Below are positions 8,967 through 18,204 of a stretch of 64,000 nucleotides of DNA, in pieces. Location of the stretch: positions 134,217 to 198,216 of the forward strand of contig CAYGDP010000007.1 of the NCBI GenBank assembly GCA_964348665.1, in the 5' to 3' direction. The position numbers and the translations under genes were made by a program. This DNA is from CAYGDP01 sp964348665 (GTDB lineage: Bacteria > Verrucomicrobiota > Verrucomicrobiia > Palsa-1439 > CAYGDP01). Positions within the stretch are counted from its first letter, which is position 1. Every line of letters starts with the position of its first letter. The notes under the pieces were generated by a model. It saw only the letters and a program-made list of their open reading frames with translations. It was not told the origin of the DNA and ran no database searches.

Positions 8967-10243
8967 GAGAGAAACGGTGTCAGCGATTGATATTTCCATC
9001 GCAAGAAAACAACCAGTACCAGCAACAATCCCGCGACGATGTCGCGCGCGCCGAAACGGTCGGCGCGTCCATGGCTTCGGACAAACTCGAGAAATTCACC
9101 CGTAGGACAGCCGTATTTGCAATACGCCATCGGCACAAAGAGCGACGCGATCAATCCTACGACTGCGACGACGATGGTTGCCATGCCGGCTGAACGAATC
9201 AGATACGCATCGAACGCCTCGATGTCGGCGAGGTCCAGCGGCAGATTCAACATCACCACAACAACGACCAAAGCTAACAATCCTGTCGGAAGCCATTTCA
9301 GCCCGCGCGCGACATCGGTGCGTAGATGGATTTTCCACGGCCAGATTCGCCCTAGCATTTCTTGGGCGGCCCCGTGCGGACAAAGGTGCGTACAATAAAC
9401 CTGACGGCGGGTCATGACCGGCACGACAAGGGCGGCGCCGACCAACAACGTCAGACCCGGCGCGAGCCGCCATGCCACACCGTTGACCGACCAACCTGCC
9501 AAGAGCGATTGCGCCAGCAGATCGCCATTGATGAAGCCGAGATAGCCGATGACAACGACTTGGAACATTCGGCGCATTTCTGGTTTGCCCCGCAGCTTGG
9601 TAAATGCCATCAGCAACGCCGCCACAACGACGAGCGTTGTACCGACATCCCGCATGCGCACGCGCATCGACGGCAGGCTCGTGGAATCATCGGAAGACTT
9701 TTTGAAGCGATGAACTATACTTTCGGCGACGGCCATGCTAGTCAAAGTAGCGCCCGACGTGCCTTCCACACCCGCCTTCTTCAAATCCATCCCGGCAACT
9801 TGTTCCCAGGTCATCCCGTTCCAAGTTGTTGTAAAATGTGTGTCGTTGGTCACATCCTCCACGTGCGATTTGGTATCGTCACTGCGGCGAATCTTGATGC
9901 CGATGACTTTTCCTTCCGAATTCATCGTGACCAGCGTGTCGGTGGGACCGACGTACCCGCGAATGGCGTCGCTGATCGGCGACGTGCGCAGGACGTAGCC
10001 GATCCTGTGGCCATCGGCATCGAGCACGTGCAACCCTCCGTGGGGCGAAAGATCCGTGTCAAGAGAGTGCGCTTTTGGAAAAAATTGCTTCACTTCGCCC
10101 AGCGCGATGGGGGCGTCGCCGTCAATCCGCAATCGCGCGTGATGATCGTGGACGAGAAACACGATGGCGACCAGCACCACGAGCCGGTAGAATCGCGCGG
10201 CAATCGGTTGCCAAGCGTGGATGGATGACGGATTGTTCAACAC
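8963..10243 (-). CDS. NosR/RnfG-like membrane protein with FMN-binding domain and Fe-S motifs
   Basis: A 426-residue protein, apparently with a GTG start. Order of parts: an N-terminal membrane anchor (about 18-32), an FMN-binding domain ending in GTSGATLTSMAVAES with the flavin-acceptor Thr at about 166, then four to six membrane helices, with two cysteine groups: CTHLCPHG (284-288) and CKYGCPTGE (375-379). These are shorter than full 4Fe-4S ferredoxin motifs but match the CxxxCP pairs of NosR/NapH-type proteins. It overlaps the FMN transferase gene by 4 bp. Together they look like a compact path moving electrons from the membrane to a covalently bound flavin outside. The final acceptor is not evident. 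Confidence 0.88.
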   Translation of the reverse strand: MLNNPSSIHAWQPIAARFYRLVVLVAIVFLVHDHHARLRIDGDAPIALGEVKQFFPKAHSLDTDLSPHGGLHVLDADGHRIGYVLRTSPISDAIRGYVGPTDTLVTMNSEGKVIGIKIRRSDDTKSHVEDVTNDTHFTTTWNGMTWEQVAGMDLKKAGVEGTSGATLTSMAVAESIVHRFKKSSDDSTSLPSMRVRMRDVGTTLVVVAALLMAFTKLRGKPEMRRMFQVVVIGYLGFINGDLLAQSLLAGWSVNGVAWRLAPGLTLLVGAALVVPVMTRRQVYCTHLCPHGAAQEMLGRIWPWKIHLRTDVARGLKWLPTGLLALVVVVVMLNLPLDLADIEAFDAYLIRSAGMATIVVAVVGLIASLFVPMAYCKYGCPTGEFLEFVRSHGRADRFGARDIVAGLLLVLVVFLRWKYQSLTPFLS

Positions 10244-10322
10244 CCAGCATTGTAGCGTCAGCCACGAATCGCCGCAATGAGCAGATGATCCTTATTCGCG
10301 AGGGGCCGTACCTGTTTAGACC

Positions 10323-10634
10323 CTACCGTTTTGCTGCGTGACGACGAGCGAGTAAGACATAGCGGCAGGCTAATCGTGAGGGTAACGTCCGCTGCAAAGC
10401 GTTCATAGCGGTGATCACTGACACAACTTTTTTTCCGCTGCACACGCTTAACAGGATGACTCCTTTTTCTCCTCGATCCCAAACCAAGAGATCGTTCGAT
10501 GTCAGCGGAATCGGTTTTCCGCGCGGTTTGAGTTGCACCCGGAACTGCTGGTCGGTCGGGTATGAGGGACGAACGCGACCTTTGCGGACGACAGCCGATT
10601 TCGATACGAGTTGAGTTCTGTTTTGTATTCTCAT
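10323..10634 (-). CDS. Uncharacterised 103-residue protein paired with a ribbon-helix-helix gene
   Basis: I do not recognise this family. The protein is basic throughout, with a central stretch rich in beta-type residues (QFRVQLKPRGKPIPL, DLLVWDRGEKGVILLSV). It begins inside the stop of the ribbon-helix-helix gene (ATGA overlap at 10631-10634), which argues that both are real and translated together. A small DNA-binding protein followed by a second small gene recalls toxin-antitoxin pairs, but nothing in the sequence matches a known toxin. Confidence 0.55.
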   Translation of the reverse strand: MRIQNRTQLVSKSAVVRKGRVRPSYPTDQQFRVQLKPRGKPIPLTSNDLLVWDRGEKGVILLSVCSGKKVVSVITAMNALQRTLPSRLACRYVLLARRHAAKR

Positions 10635-10840
10635 GTCGTTCTCCCAGTTTTATGACTCGCTTTGGCGGTCATGGCAAGCAAGCCAGTGCCAACAAGAGAG
10701 CCGGACATCTCGCGGCGGATGGCACGTCGGACATATTTGGAAAAATCCATGTCCTCTCGGCAGGCATTCTCCCTCACGCGGTCGTGAATCTCCGACGGCA
10801 AACGAATCGCAACGACGGCGGGACGGCGCTTCTGCTTCAT
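10631..10840 (-). CDS. Ribbon-helix-helix DNA-binding protein
   Basis: A 69-residue protein starting at the ATG at 10840. The N-terminal strand (PAVVAIRLPSEIHDRV) and two helices (ENACREDMDFSKYVRRAIRREM) fit the Arc/MetJ/CopG fold. An earlier ATG at 10903 would add 21 unconserved residues. The gene overlaps the 103-residue gene by 4 bp and is divergent from another ribbon-helix-helix gene starting at 10931. The shared 90-bp gap contains two copies of TTTATAC (10862 and 10915), which could be operator half-sites. Autoregulation is the usual behaviour of this fold but is inferred here. Confidence 0.75.
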   Translation of the reverse strand: MKQKRRPAVVAIRLPSEIHDRVRENACREDMDFSKYVRRAIRREMSGSLVGTGLLAMTAKASHKTGRTT

Positions 10841-10930
10841 GGTTCGACATTGTATTTGAAATTTATACCATGTCAATACCCGGGATAAATTTTTCCGTGA
10901 CATCGTAATAAATGTTTATACACTGGTGGC

Positions 10931-11151
10931 ATGGCTCGAATCGCTTGCGCCTTTAGTTGTCCGGAAGAATTTTTAAAAAAATTGATCAGCGCGCCAAATC
11001 GCTGGGCATGACACGTTCGCAATATATTGTACAGGTATTGCGGCAGGATTTACTGACGGGCAATCCGCATCTAAGCGTGATCAGCGAGGAGCAGTCTCCC
11101 TATCCAGCACCCGCTTCGGGTACATCCAACCAAAAGCGGCGGAAGCCGTAA
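10931..11151 (+). CDS. Ribbon-helix-helix protein split by a -1 frameshift
   Basis: Starting at the ATG at 10931, one frame reads MARIACAFSCPEEFLKKL and then loses similarity. The other frame, open from about 10957, continues KKIDQRAKSLGMTRSQYIVQ. Joined, they make a complete ribbon-helix-helix domain (strand, then helices PEEFLKKIDQRAKSLG and TRSQYIVQVLRQDL) and a polar tail. The switch falls in a run of five T and seven A at 10970-10981, which holds the -1 slippery heptamers TTTAAAA (in frame as T TTA AAA) and AAAAAAA. Either translation shifts here, or the gene is a recent pseudogene, or the homopolymer length is a sequencing error. A TTG start at 10957 would give a domain without its strand. 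Confidence 0.6.
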
Positions 11152-11302
11152 TCGTCGTGGGTCGAATGATTCTCGACAAGGCATCGGCAGCAGTTCCGAT
11201 CGATTGCGCCGCTTGAGCTCCTCCGACGCAAAAAACGCGAAAGATCAGGTTCTCCCCAAAATACAATGGTTCGAATCCGCCGTAGCACGTGATCAATACC
11301 AG

Positions 11303-13354
11303 TTAGTTGACGGGCAGGAATTGTACGCCGTCGGCGATAACGTGGCCGTCGGTATCGGCGTTGGAGACTGTCACCGTGGTGAGTTTGCCTTTCGGCACGG
11401 AGAATTTTCCGAGCAAGGCGCGACCGCTGGCTGGATTTTGCTGGTTCACTTTCACGGTTTTGGCTGCGCCGGCGACCGAGACGGTCACGGGCACGTTGGT
11501 GGCGCGGTTTTCGTTCGGCGGATAAAGGAGATAAATCTCGTACTCGCCCGTCTCTACGATGTCAGCCGTGTAGGTGATGGAAACCTGGCCTTTATTAGCA
11601 TTGTTGTCGTGAAGGTAGCCGCTGCCCGCGCGTTGCGCGCCCGTGACAGTGGAAGGAATCCAATTACCCGTCTTCTCGCCTTGGGTGTCGTCCACGACGA
11701 CGCCCTCGAGTTTGACAGCATCGGTTTTTTGCGGTGCGGGCGCGCCTTTCCAATCGAGAACTTGTTTGTCGGCCAGCGAACGCTCGCGAAGCTTGGCGTA
11801 CTCCACCTTTTGCACGGCGATTCCCGCGTCTATCGCCATCACAGCGGCGGTGCCCGAGGACTGGCCGAGAATCATGAAGACCGGTTCCATTCGGATCGAG
11901 CCGAACGCGATGTGGGACGACGACAGTGCGACGGGTACGAAGAGGTTGGCGCACTCGCTCTCTTTCGGCACAATACTGCGGTAGCTGATCGGGTACGGCT
12001 GCGGGACGCCGACCTCGACGTTGCCTTCGTTGCGAACTTTGCCTTTCACAACAATCCGCTGACAATTGTGCGAATCCATCGTGTACGCCCCGAGGCCGAC
12101 GCTGTCTTCCGCGACGACCTTGCTGCGGCAATGATGTTCGGTCATCACGGTATCGGAGATCATGCGGCGTCCTTCCCGGATATAAAGTTGATGCGGCCAT
12201 CCGCCTGTTTCTTCGAATTGTTTAGGGATTAACCCCCATAGATTGATTTCATCGCGGATTTTTTGTGGCACGCGCTCGTCATGCGCAAGAAACCAAACCA
12301 GTCCTTGTTGATAAGTGACGTGGTCCTGATAAATCTTCTCGCGGGTTTCGTAGAGTTTCCGGAAATACGCCGCGTCCTTCTTGGCCGATTCCGCAGTCGC
12401 GGGCCCGTCCGGCCAGTCGTAGTTGTAACCAATGTGATCGGTGGAGAATCCCCCACTGTTATTGTTGTCGCCCGGATGCGGATAGACGCCGGCGCCGCCG
12501 CCGGCCTTGATATAGCGCAAGAGCAATTCGTAGCGACTTGCATCATAGTTGGGTGGTTTTGGAAACGGGAGACCGCCTCTGGTGAATTGCATCCGGAAAT
12601 TATAGGCTTGGATACGTCGGTCGCCGTCGCCTTTCTTGCCCGGATCCTCGGCGGAAATTCCCCAAAGCAACCCACTTTTCGGATCGCCCTCGACCACGTA
12701 AGGGTCTACATCTTTAACGAACTGATGACCACCCCCGGCGAAAATGCCGTTAATGGTTTCCTGATAGACAGAATTTGCCTCGCGACCGACGTGATAGCTC
12801 ACGCCTGCAGCGGCCATCAAATCGCCTTCGTAGGTGGCATCCACAAACATTTTGGCGCGGAACCGGTTCCCGTTTTCCATTACGATCTCGGCGATGCGAT
12901 TGCCGTCCTTGACACAACTGGCGAGGCGATGTTCGAAAAACAACTGAACTCCCGCCTCCTTCACCATATCGTTGTATGCTTTTTCTGCCTTCGAGCAAAA
13001 CGCGCCGCTGATGTTTCCGGCGCGCGAAAAAAACTCCATGCACATCCCGCCGTAGGGCGCTTTTCCCCAATGTCCCCAGTCAATCGCGCTCAATCCACCG
13101 CTGGTCAGTCCGCCGAGGTGGGTGCCCAATTCGACTAGAACTGCCTTTTTCCCCATGCGCGCCGCCTGCACGGCGGCGGTCACGCCGCCCGATGTGCCGC
13201 CATAGACGCAGACATCGGCCTCGATGGTCTGCGGCGGATTGACCGCAGGCACAGGATAGTAATAACGAAGATTTGGCGAAGTTGCCGGTTCCGCAGCGTT
13301 AGTTGGGTTGATACGGAAGAGAAATATTGTGATTAAAAAAAGAATTTTTTTCAT
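11303..13354 (-). CDS. Secreted FAD-dependent oxidoreductase with golvesin-like C-terminal domain
   Basis: A 683-residue protein. After a signal peptide (about 1-20) comes a dinucleotide-binding site (EADVCVYGGTSGGVTAAVQAA, then GGLTSGGLS), the layout of FAD_oxidored (PF12831-type) proteins. A DATYEGDLMAAAGV block and an MISDTVMTEHHC region follow. The last 130 residues (VVVDDTQGEKTGNW through HVIADGVQFLP) match golvesin/Xly-type domains, which may bind sugars or cell-wall material. It overlaps the upstream oxidoreductase gene by 4 bp and resembles the third copy at 21410. The substrate is unknown; carbohydrate-related oxidation outside the cytoplasm is a guess from the domain pairing. Confidence 0.88.
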   Translation of the reverse strand: MKKILFLITIFLFRINPTNAAEPATSPNLRYYYPVPAVNPPQTIEADVCVYGGTSGGVTAAVQAARMGKKAVLVELGTHLGGLTSGGLSAIDWGHWGKAPYGGMCMEFFSRAGNISGAFCSKAEKAYNDMVKEAGVQLFFEHRLASCVKDGNRIAEIVMENGNRFRAKMFVDATYEGDLMAAAGVSYHVGREANSVYQETINGIFAGGGHQFVKDVDPYVVEGDPKSGLLWGISAEDPGKKGDGDRRIQAYNFRMQFTRGGLPFPKPPNYDASRYELLLRYIKAGGGAGVYPHPGDNNNSGGFSTDHIGYNYDWPDGPATAESAKKDAAYFRKLYETREKIYQDHVTYQQGLVWFLAHDERVPQKIRDEINLWGLIPKQFEETGGWPHQLYIREGRRMISDTVMTEHHCRSKVVAEDSVGLGAYTMDSHNCQRIVVKGKVRNEGNVEVGVPQPYPISYRSIVPKESECANLFVPVALSSSHIAFGSIRMEPVFMILGQSSGTAAVMAIDAGIAVQKVEYAKLRERSLADKQVLDWKGAPAPQKTDAVKLEGVVVDDTQGEKTGNWIPSTVTGAQRAGSGYLHDNNANKGQVSITYTADIVETGEYEIYLLYPPNENRATNVPVTVSVAGAAKTVKVNQQNPASGRALLGKFSVPKGKLTTVTVSNADTDGHVIADGVQFLPVN

Positions 13355-15621
13355 GGCGCAGGAAGGATTTGGACGGCGTCGGCGTGAATGTTGCCGTCGG
13401 CTTTGTCGTTGGAGATGACAACCGCGCCGGTTTGCCCCACCTCGAAGCGGAAACTGCCCAGCGAGATGAAGCCTTTATCCAATGGCGGCGCGGTTCGCAT
13501 GTTGATCCGTTGGGATTTCTCGCCGTCGCCGCTGTAAACGGTGACCAGCGCGTTGGTGGCGCGGTTTTCATGCGGCTGATAAGCGAAGCGGACTTCGTAG
13601 CGACCGCCCTTTTCCACTTTGAATTCAAACCGTGCGTTGGCAGGCGTGCCGGGTCCGACGTATCGGTAGCTTTCACCGACGAATCCCGCGAGGCCGCGTC
13701 CGCTCTGCCAGTTGCCTGATAATTTGGCTTTTGTGTCATCAATGACCATACCAGCGAGAGTTTTTGGATCCAGACCTTTGTTGTCGTCGGCTGGCGCGGG
13801 CGGCGGAGGCGGAGTGGTTGGTTGTTGGATGGGAGAATTCACGGTTTCGCGGCGCGCTTGTCCGCGCAATTGCATCAACTCCTGAAGCTCGGTGAAGTAT
13901 TTGTCGTACACATCGCGCGGCGCGCATTTGTTCTTGATGCAAATGGAAGCGGCTTTGCCGACGACTTCACCGGCCATGCCGAGGGTTTTTTGGACTCGCA
14001 CCGTGCCGAGGGCTTCGTGGGTGACGCTCAAATTGCGGCCAGCCATAAACAGATTGGGAACATTGCGCGAGTAAAAGCAGCGATAGGGAACGGGATAGCC
14101 TTCCTTGCGATCCACGCCTTTTCCAAAAACGGCTTTCGAGATGAATGGGTCCTGGGGATATTTCTTGGCGTATTGCTCCTTTGGATAGTGCAAATCAATG
14201 TCCCACGTGGTCGGTACGCAACCGTCGAGGAAGTTTTTTTTCTCCACGATATCGTCACGGGTAAGCACGACATCGCCAAGTAACTGGCGCGATTCGCGGG
14301 TGCCGCCGACGTAGGCAAGCCATTCGAGTTTTGCGTTGGCGTGTTTCTCCTTGCCGCTTTTGTTTTTCATGGCGTTAAACGCGCCGAACGCCGCGCGCAG
14401 ATTCCAGTCGCGGATGTATTCGAGATCGTTGATCGGATGTTTATCGAAGCCGGTCTCCCAGAACCATTCGGCGTGCCCGCGATTGGGGTAGGGAAAATCC
14501 GCCATCTCCAACTCCAGCGCCCACGGCGCGTTCGGGAACGATTGCGGTGTGCCGGTGTCCGACCAGCGCCACATATTGCTCATCCCCATGTGACCGGTTT
14601 CTTGGATGGTGAAATCCGCGCCCGCCGCCACGCCAATCCAACCGTGTCCGGTGCTATCGGTAAACAAAGTGCCAGAAAATCGTTTTTGCTCGCTGGTACG
14701 GGTGTCAAACGCCAGCACGGCCGCGATCTGGCCATCCTTCTTCTCCACCGCATAGGCGTGGTGATTGAGGAATAAGGAAATGTTTTTCTCGCTGCGGACA
14801 AGCGCTTCTTTTTTTGCGTCGCCAAATTCCTCGAAGGTGCCCGGTGATGCCTTGGCGCGATCCATGAATTCCTCGACGATCTCGCCAAGATTAGGATACA
14901 AACCGCGCCGCGTGCCGCCCATGGCCCAGACGCGGATTTCGCTGCTCCCGTTGCCGCCCAGCACGGGTCGTTCTTGAATCAGCGCGACTTTGCAACCCAT
15001 TCGCGCGGCGGAAATCGCGCTGGCCATTCCCGCGTACCCGCCGCCAACGACCACGAGATCGTACGGACCTTGCTCGGTGGGTTTCTCGGGTAATCGAAGA
15101 AGTTTTTTGCGCCAAGCCGCCAGCGGCGCGCTATCATTGGGCGGAGTCAATGTCTTGTCCGTCGAAAACAGAATCGCGTCGCATCGTCCATCGAATCCAG
15201 TCAAGTCGCGGAGGGACAGCGTAACTTCCTTCTTTGCGATCTCCACCGTCCCGCCGTCATGCCAAAACCATTCCGCGCCCTTCGTGCCGAAGGTTTCCGT
15301 CAGCGGTTTCCCGTCCACGACCAGTTGAAACTTGCCGGGCGTCCCCGGTGCTTTCCAGCGCGCCACCCAATCCTTGGTACGCACCCAAACACGATACGTT
15401 CCCGTGGCGGGAAATTGGATCGTGGTCGTGGCGTCCTTGACCGGCTCGCCGAGTCCGTGCGCCAACAGATACGGGGAGCCCATCAGTTGAATGAACTGTG
15501 TGTCCAACGCCCATCCGCCAGGATTGGAAAAACTTTCTGCTTCGACCAACACGTCGTCCGCGCGCGCGGCGACGAGCAGTCCGAGCGTGGCTGCCAAAGA
15601 GAGTTTCAGTAAAGTTTTCAT
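13351..15621 (-). CDS. Secreted FAD-dependent oxidoreductase with N- and C-terminal accessory domains
   Basis: The ATG at 15621 gives a typical signal peptide (MKTLLKLSLAATLGLLVAARA); an in-frame ATG at 15678 would bury it. The 756-residue product has an N-terminal beta-sandwich-like region (EAESFSNPGGW to GRCDAILFSTD, about 25-150) and an FAD-binding core (YDLVVVGGGYAGMASAIS with VLGGNGSSEIR). A C-terminal golvesin-like domain ends DKADGNIHADAVQILPAP. It precedes the related gene at 11303 with an ATGA overlap, so the two are one transcript. The putative operator at 15674 lies 53 bp upstream. The repeated accessory domains suggest binding to a polymer or a particle. Confidence 0.88.
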   Translation of the reverse strand: MKTLLKLSLAATLGLLVAARADDVLVEAESFSNPGGWALDTQFIQLMGSPYLLAHGLGEPVKDATTTIQFPATGTYRVWVRTKDWVARWKAPGTPGKFQLVVDGKPLTETFGTKGAEWFWHDGGTVEIAKKEVTLSLRDLTGFDGRCDAILFSTDKTLTPPNDSAPLAAWRKKLLRLPEKPTEQGPYDLVVVGGGYAGMASAISAARMGCKVALIQERPVLGGNGSSEIRVWAMGGTRRGLYPNLGEIVEEFMDRAKASPGTFEEFGDAKKEALVRSEKNISLFLNHHAYAVEKKDGQIAAVLAFDTRTSEQKRFSGTLFTDSTGHGWIGVAAGADFTIQETGHMGMSNMWRWSDTGTPQSFPNAPWALELEMADFPYPNRGHAEWFWETGFDKHPINDLEYIRDWNLRAAFGAFNAMKNKSGKEKHANAKLEWLAYVGGTRESRQLLGDVVLTRDDIVEKKNFLDGCVPTTWDIDLHYPKEQYAKKYPQDPFISKAVFGKGVDRKEGYPVPYRCFYSRNVPNLFMAGRNLSVTHEALGTVRVQKTLGMAGEVVGKAASICIKNKCAPRDVYDKYFTELQELMQLRGQARRETVNSPIQQPTTPPPPPAPADDNKGLDPKTLAGMVIDDTKAKLSGNWQSGRGLAGFVGESYRYVGPGTPANARFEFKVEKGGRYEVRFAYQPHENRATNALVTVYSGDGEKSQRINMRTAPPLDKGFISLGSFRFEVGQTGAVVISNDKADGNIHADAVQILPAP

Positions 15622-15673
15622 GATAAAAGTAGACTGCCTTTCTACACCAAACTCGCAACAAAAACCAGACTGG

Positions 15674-15687
15674 CTCAACGGGTTTAG
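15674..15687 (-). promoter_or_regulatory. Putative LacI-type operator, site 1
   Basis: On the reverse strand this reads CTAAACCCGTTGAG. It lies in the divergent promoter gap between the FAD oxidoreductase operon (start 15621) and the gene starting at about 15734. Near-identical sites occur at 19762, 19836, 21382 and 24458. Arms CTAAA and TTGAG form an imperfect inverted repeat with a CG in the spacer, as in many LacI-family operators. Assignment to the regulator at 24471 is inference. Confidence 0.5.
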
Positions 15688-15733
15688 GAAAAAGCGATGT
15701 GTGACGCATCTTGGATTCGCTTACGTTCCCGCC

Positions 15734-18190
15734 GTGATTGTTAGAATGACAATAGTTGCGCTGGCGACGCTTTGCGCCGGTGGACGGGCGCAGGATAAAC
15801 CGATCGCGGTCAGCGGACGGTATCCGCACTTGGCAATGGTCAACAAGCAGGGTGAGTGTGGCACGGGGGCGGTCGTGCCGTGGGCGGATCGTCTGTGGGT
15901 GATCACCTACGCACCGCATCAGCCTAGCGGCAGCGACGACAAACTGTACGAAATCGCGACCGATCTCACGCGCGTGATTCGGCCGGAGAGCGTCGGCGGC
16001 ACGCCCGCCAACCGGATGATTCATCGCGAGAGCAATCAACTTCTCATCGGGCCTTATCTGATCGACGCCCAGCGCAACGTCCGTGTGATTCCGCCCGGCA
16101 AAATGTTCGGACGACTCACCGCGACTGCTCGGCATCTGTCGGATCCGGCGCACAAAGTATATTATTATGACATGGAAGGCTTGATTTACGAAGCGGACGT
16201 CACCAGTCTCGACGTAAAGCTGCTGTACAAGCGGGCAGTGCCGGGTTGGCACGGGAAAGGCGCCTACACATCGCAAGGGCGATTCGTGGTCGCCAACAAC
16301 GGCGAATCGCACGCGGGATCGGTGGATAAATTCAAACCGTTCGACTACCAAGTGCCGGTCGAGACCGGCGGCGAGAAAGCCGGTGCGCTTGGTGATTGGG
16401 ACGGCAAACTATGGCGGCTGATCGAGCGCCGTCAATTCACGGAAGTCACCGGCCCGGGCGGGATTTATGGCCCGCCGACAGCGGACGCGCCACTCTGGGC
16501 GGTCGGCTGGGACAAACGTTCGCTCCTATTGAAACTGCTCGATAGCGGCCAGTGGCAGACGTTTCGATTGCCCAAAGCCGATTACAGTTATAATGGTGCG
16601 CACGGCTGGCATACCGAGTGGCCGCGGATCCGCGAAGTTGTTCCCGGTGTGGATGGAAAGCCGCCGAAACTGCTGATGAACATGCACGGGGGCTGGTTTG
16701 ATTTTCCGGCCACGTTCTCCGCCGCCAATACCGCCGGATTGCGTCCGATCGGGTCGTACGCGAAAGTCACCGGCGACTTCGCGCCGTGGAACGATGGAAT
16801 CGTATTCGGATGCGACGACACGGCGTTGTCGGGTTTTAGCGCTGCCAAAACTGGACTCGACTCGTTGAACTCGCTCAACGGACAATCTTGCTCGAACCTC
16901 TGGTTCTCGAAGTGGGACGCGCTCTCGCAGGTTGGCCGTCCCGCGGGCTTCGGTGGCGTGTGGATTGGTGACGCCGTTAAAGGTGGCGAGCCATCGTCGC
17001 CATATTTATTTGCCGGATACGATCAACGTGTGTTGCATTTATCGCACGGGACTGACCAGCCGATTACTGTCACTATTGAACTGGACAAGATGGGTAACGG
17101 CCAGTGGAGCAAATATGAGAATGTGACGCTGGCGCCGCGCAGTTATCGGTTTCATGTGTTTCCAGCCGATCTCGCGGCGCAATGGGTTCGTCTCACAACC
17201 GACCGGGATACGCCGGGAATTAGCGCGTATTTTCATTACGGCCCCAGTGGAGGCGCGGTGGAAGACAGGACGAAGTTTGTGTCACTGGCAGATGCAACTG
17301 CAACAGGACCGTGGTGCAGCGCGGTGCTGCGATCGGAGGGCGACGGTCGTGTTACACTGGCGGTGCGGACGCAATTAGTGGATGCGTCGGGGAAAGTTGG
17401 CGACGCGAAGCACTATCAAGTGGGGCCTGATTTGAAGTTCTCGCCGGTGGTCGCCGACAGCGCGGGTGCGAAGTTTTTGGATGAGAAAGTGGTTGTTAAA
17501 GATCCACCGGTGGAGTCGGACGATGCATCCGTGATCTTGAAGGAAGGCAGCGCGCGTTTTCGCCTGCCCAAGTCGGATGCCGCTTACGACAAGGCGTGGG
17601 CTACGGGGTGGCCTCGGATGCATCGTGAGGTGGTGACCGAACGATCGTTGTTGAACGTGGGCGGCAGTTTTTACATTTTGCCGCGAACGATCTCCGGCGG
17701 AATTGCGCATCTGAAACCGCTTTGCACGCACAACAAGCAAATCACCGATTTTTGTTCCTGGCGTGGATTGCTGGTGTTGGCTGGCACGAGGAGCGATGCC
17801 AAGACCGATGGTCATTACTTCGCTGCGCCGGAGGCGGGCGCGGGGCTGTGGTTTGGCGACATTGATGATCTTTGGAAACTCGGCAAACCGCGCGGGGCCG
17901 GGGGACCGTGGAAGAATTCGACTGTGTCGAAGGATACACCGAGCGATCCTTATTTGATGGTGGGGTATGACAAGAAAACCGTCGAATTATCACACGACGC
18001 GAGCGGCGAAGTGGAGTTCACCGTGGAAGTGGATTTTCTTGGCACGGGAGTGTGGAGGACGTATCAATCTTTTCAGGTTTCCTCTGGCAAGAATGTCACC
18101 CATGAATTTCCAACTGGTTACAGTGCGCACTGGGTTCGCGTGCGCGTCAACAAAGACTGCCGCGCGACAGCGTGGTTCATTTACACGTAA
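15734..18190 (+). CDS. Large secreted protein with an internal duplication
   Basis: About 818 residues from a GTG at 15734 (start uncertain; ATG at 15746 also possible). The GTG start supplies an arginine before the hydrophobic segment and gives signal peptide MIVRMTIVALATLCAGGRA. I do not recognise the family. Residues of about 293-501 and 623-818 repeat each other. Both copies have (E/G)WPR, a loop with IG or CG contacts, LWF(S/G)..D.L...G(R/K)P.G.GG, SPYL or DPYLM with GYD, LSH, a strand with WVR, and a final (A/S)(T/A)(A/Y)F.(H)Y. The N-terminal 290 residues look propeller-like. It is divergent from the oxidoreductase operon and lies 14 bp before the first module gene at 18205, so it may be co-transcribed with it. 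Confidence 0.8.
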   Translation: MIVRMTIVALATLCAGGRAQDKPIAVSGRYPHLAMVNKQGECGTGAVVPWADRLWVITYAPHQPSGSDDKLYEIATDLTRVIRPESVGGTPANRMIHRESNQLLIGPYLIDAQRNVRVIPPGKMFGRLTATARHLSDPAHKVYYYDMEGLIYEADVTSLDVKLLYKRAVPGWHGKGAYTSQGRFVVANNGESHAGSVDKFKPFDYQVPVETGGEKAGALGDWDGKLWRLIERRQFTEVTGPGGIYGPPTADAPLWAVGWDKRSLLLKLLDSGQWQTFRLPKADYSYNGAHGWHTEWPRIREVVPGVDGKPPKLLMNMHGGWFDFPATFSAANTAGLRPIGSYAKVTGDFAPWNDGIVFGCDDTALSGFSAAKTGLDSLNSLNGQSCSNLWFSKWDALSQVGRPAGFGGVWIGDAVKGGEPSSPYLFAGYDQRVLHLSHGTDQPITVTIELDKMGNGQWSKYENVTLAPRSYRFHVFPADLAAQWVRLTTDRDTPGISAYFHYGPSGGAVEDRTKFVSLADATATGPWCSAVLRSEGDGRVTLAVRTQLVDASGKVGDAKHYQVGPDLKFSPVVADSAGAKFLDEKVVVKDPPVESDDASVILKEGSARFRLPKSDAAYDKAWATGWPRMHREVVTERSLLNVGGSFYILPRTISGGIAHLKPLCTHNKQITDFCSWRGLLVLAGTRSDAKTDGHYFAAPEAGAGLWFGDIDDLWKLGKPRGAGGPWKNSTVSKDTPSDPYLMVGYDKKTVELSHDASGEVEFTVEVDFLGTGVWRTYQSFQVSSGKNVTHEFPTGYSAHWVRVRVNKDCRATAWFIYT

Positions 18191-18204
18191 TTGAAAGGAC
18201 TGCT

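Noticed and set aside
10323..10840. Calling the ribbon-helix-helix gene and its neighbour a toxin-antitoxin pair
   Set aside because: Only size and overlap support it; the 103-residue protein has no toxin motif.
11204..13138. Forward frames of 342 and 291 codons opposite the FAD oxidoreductase
   Set aside because: Composition typical of antisense reading, and the reverse-strand gene has clear FAD and golvesin-like motifs.
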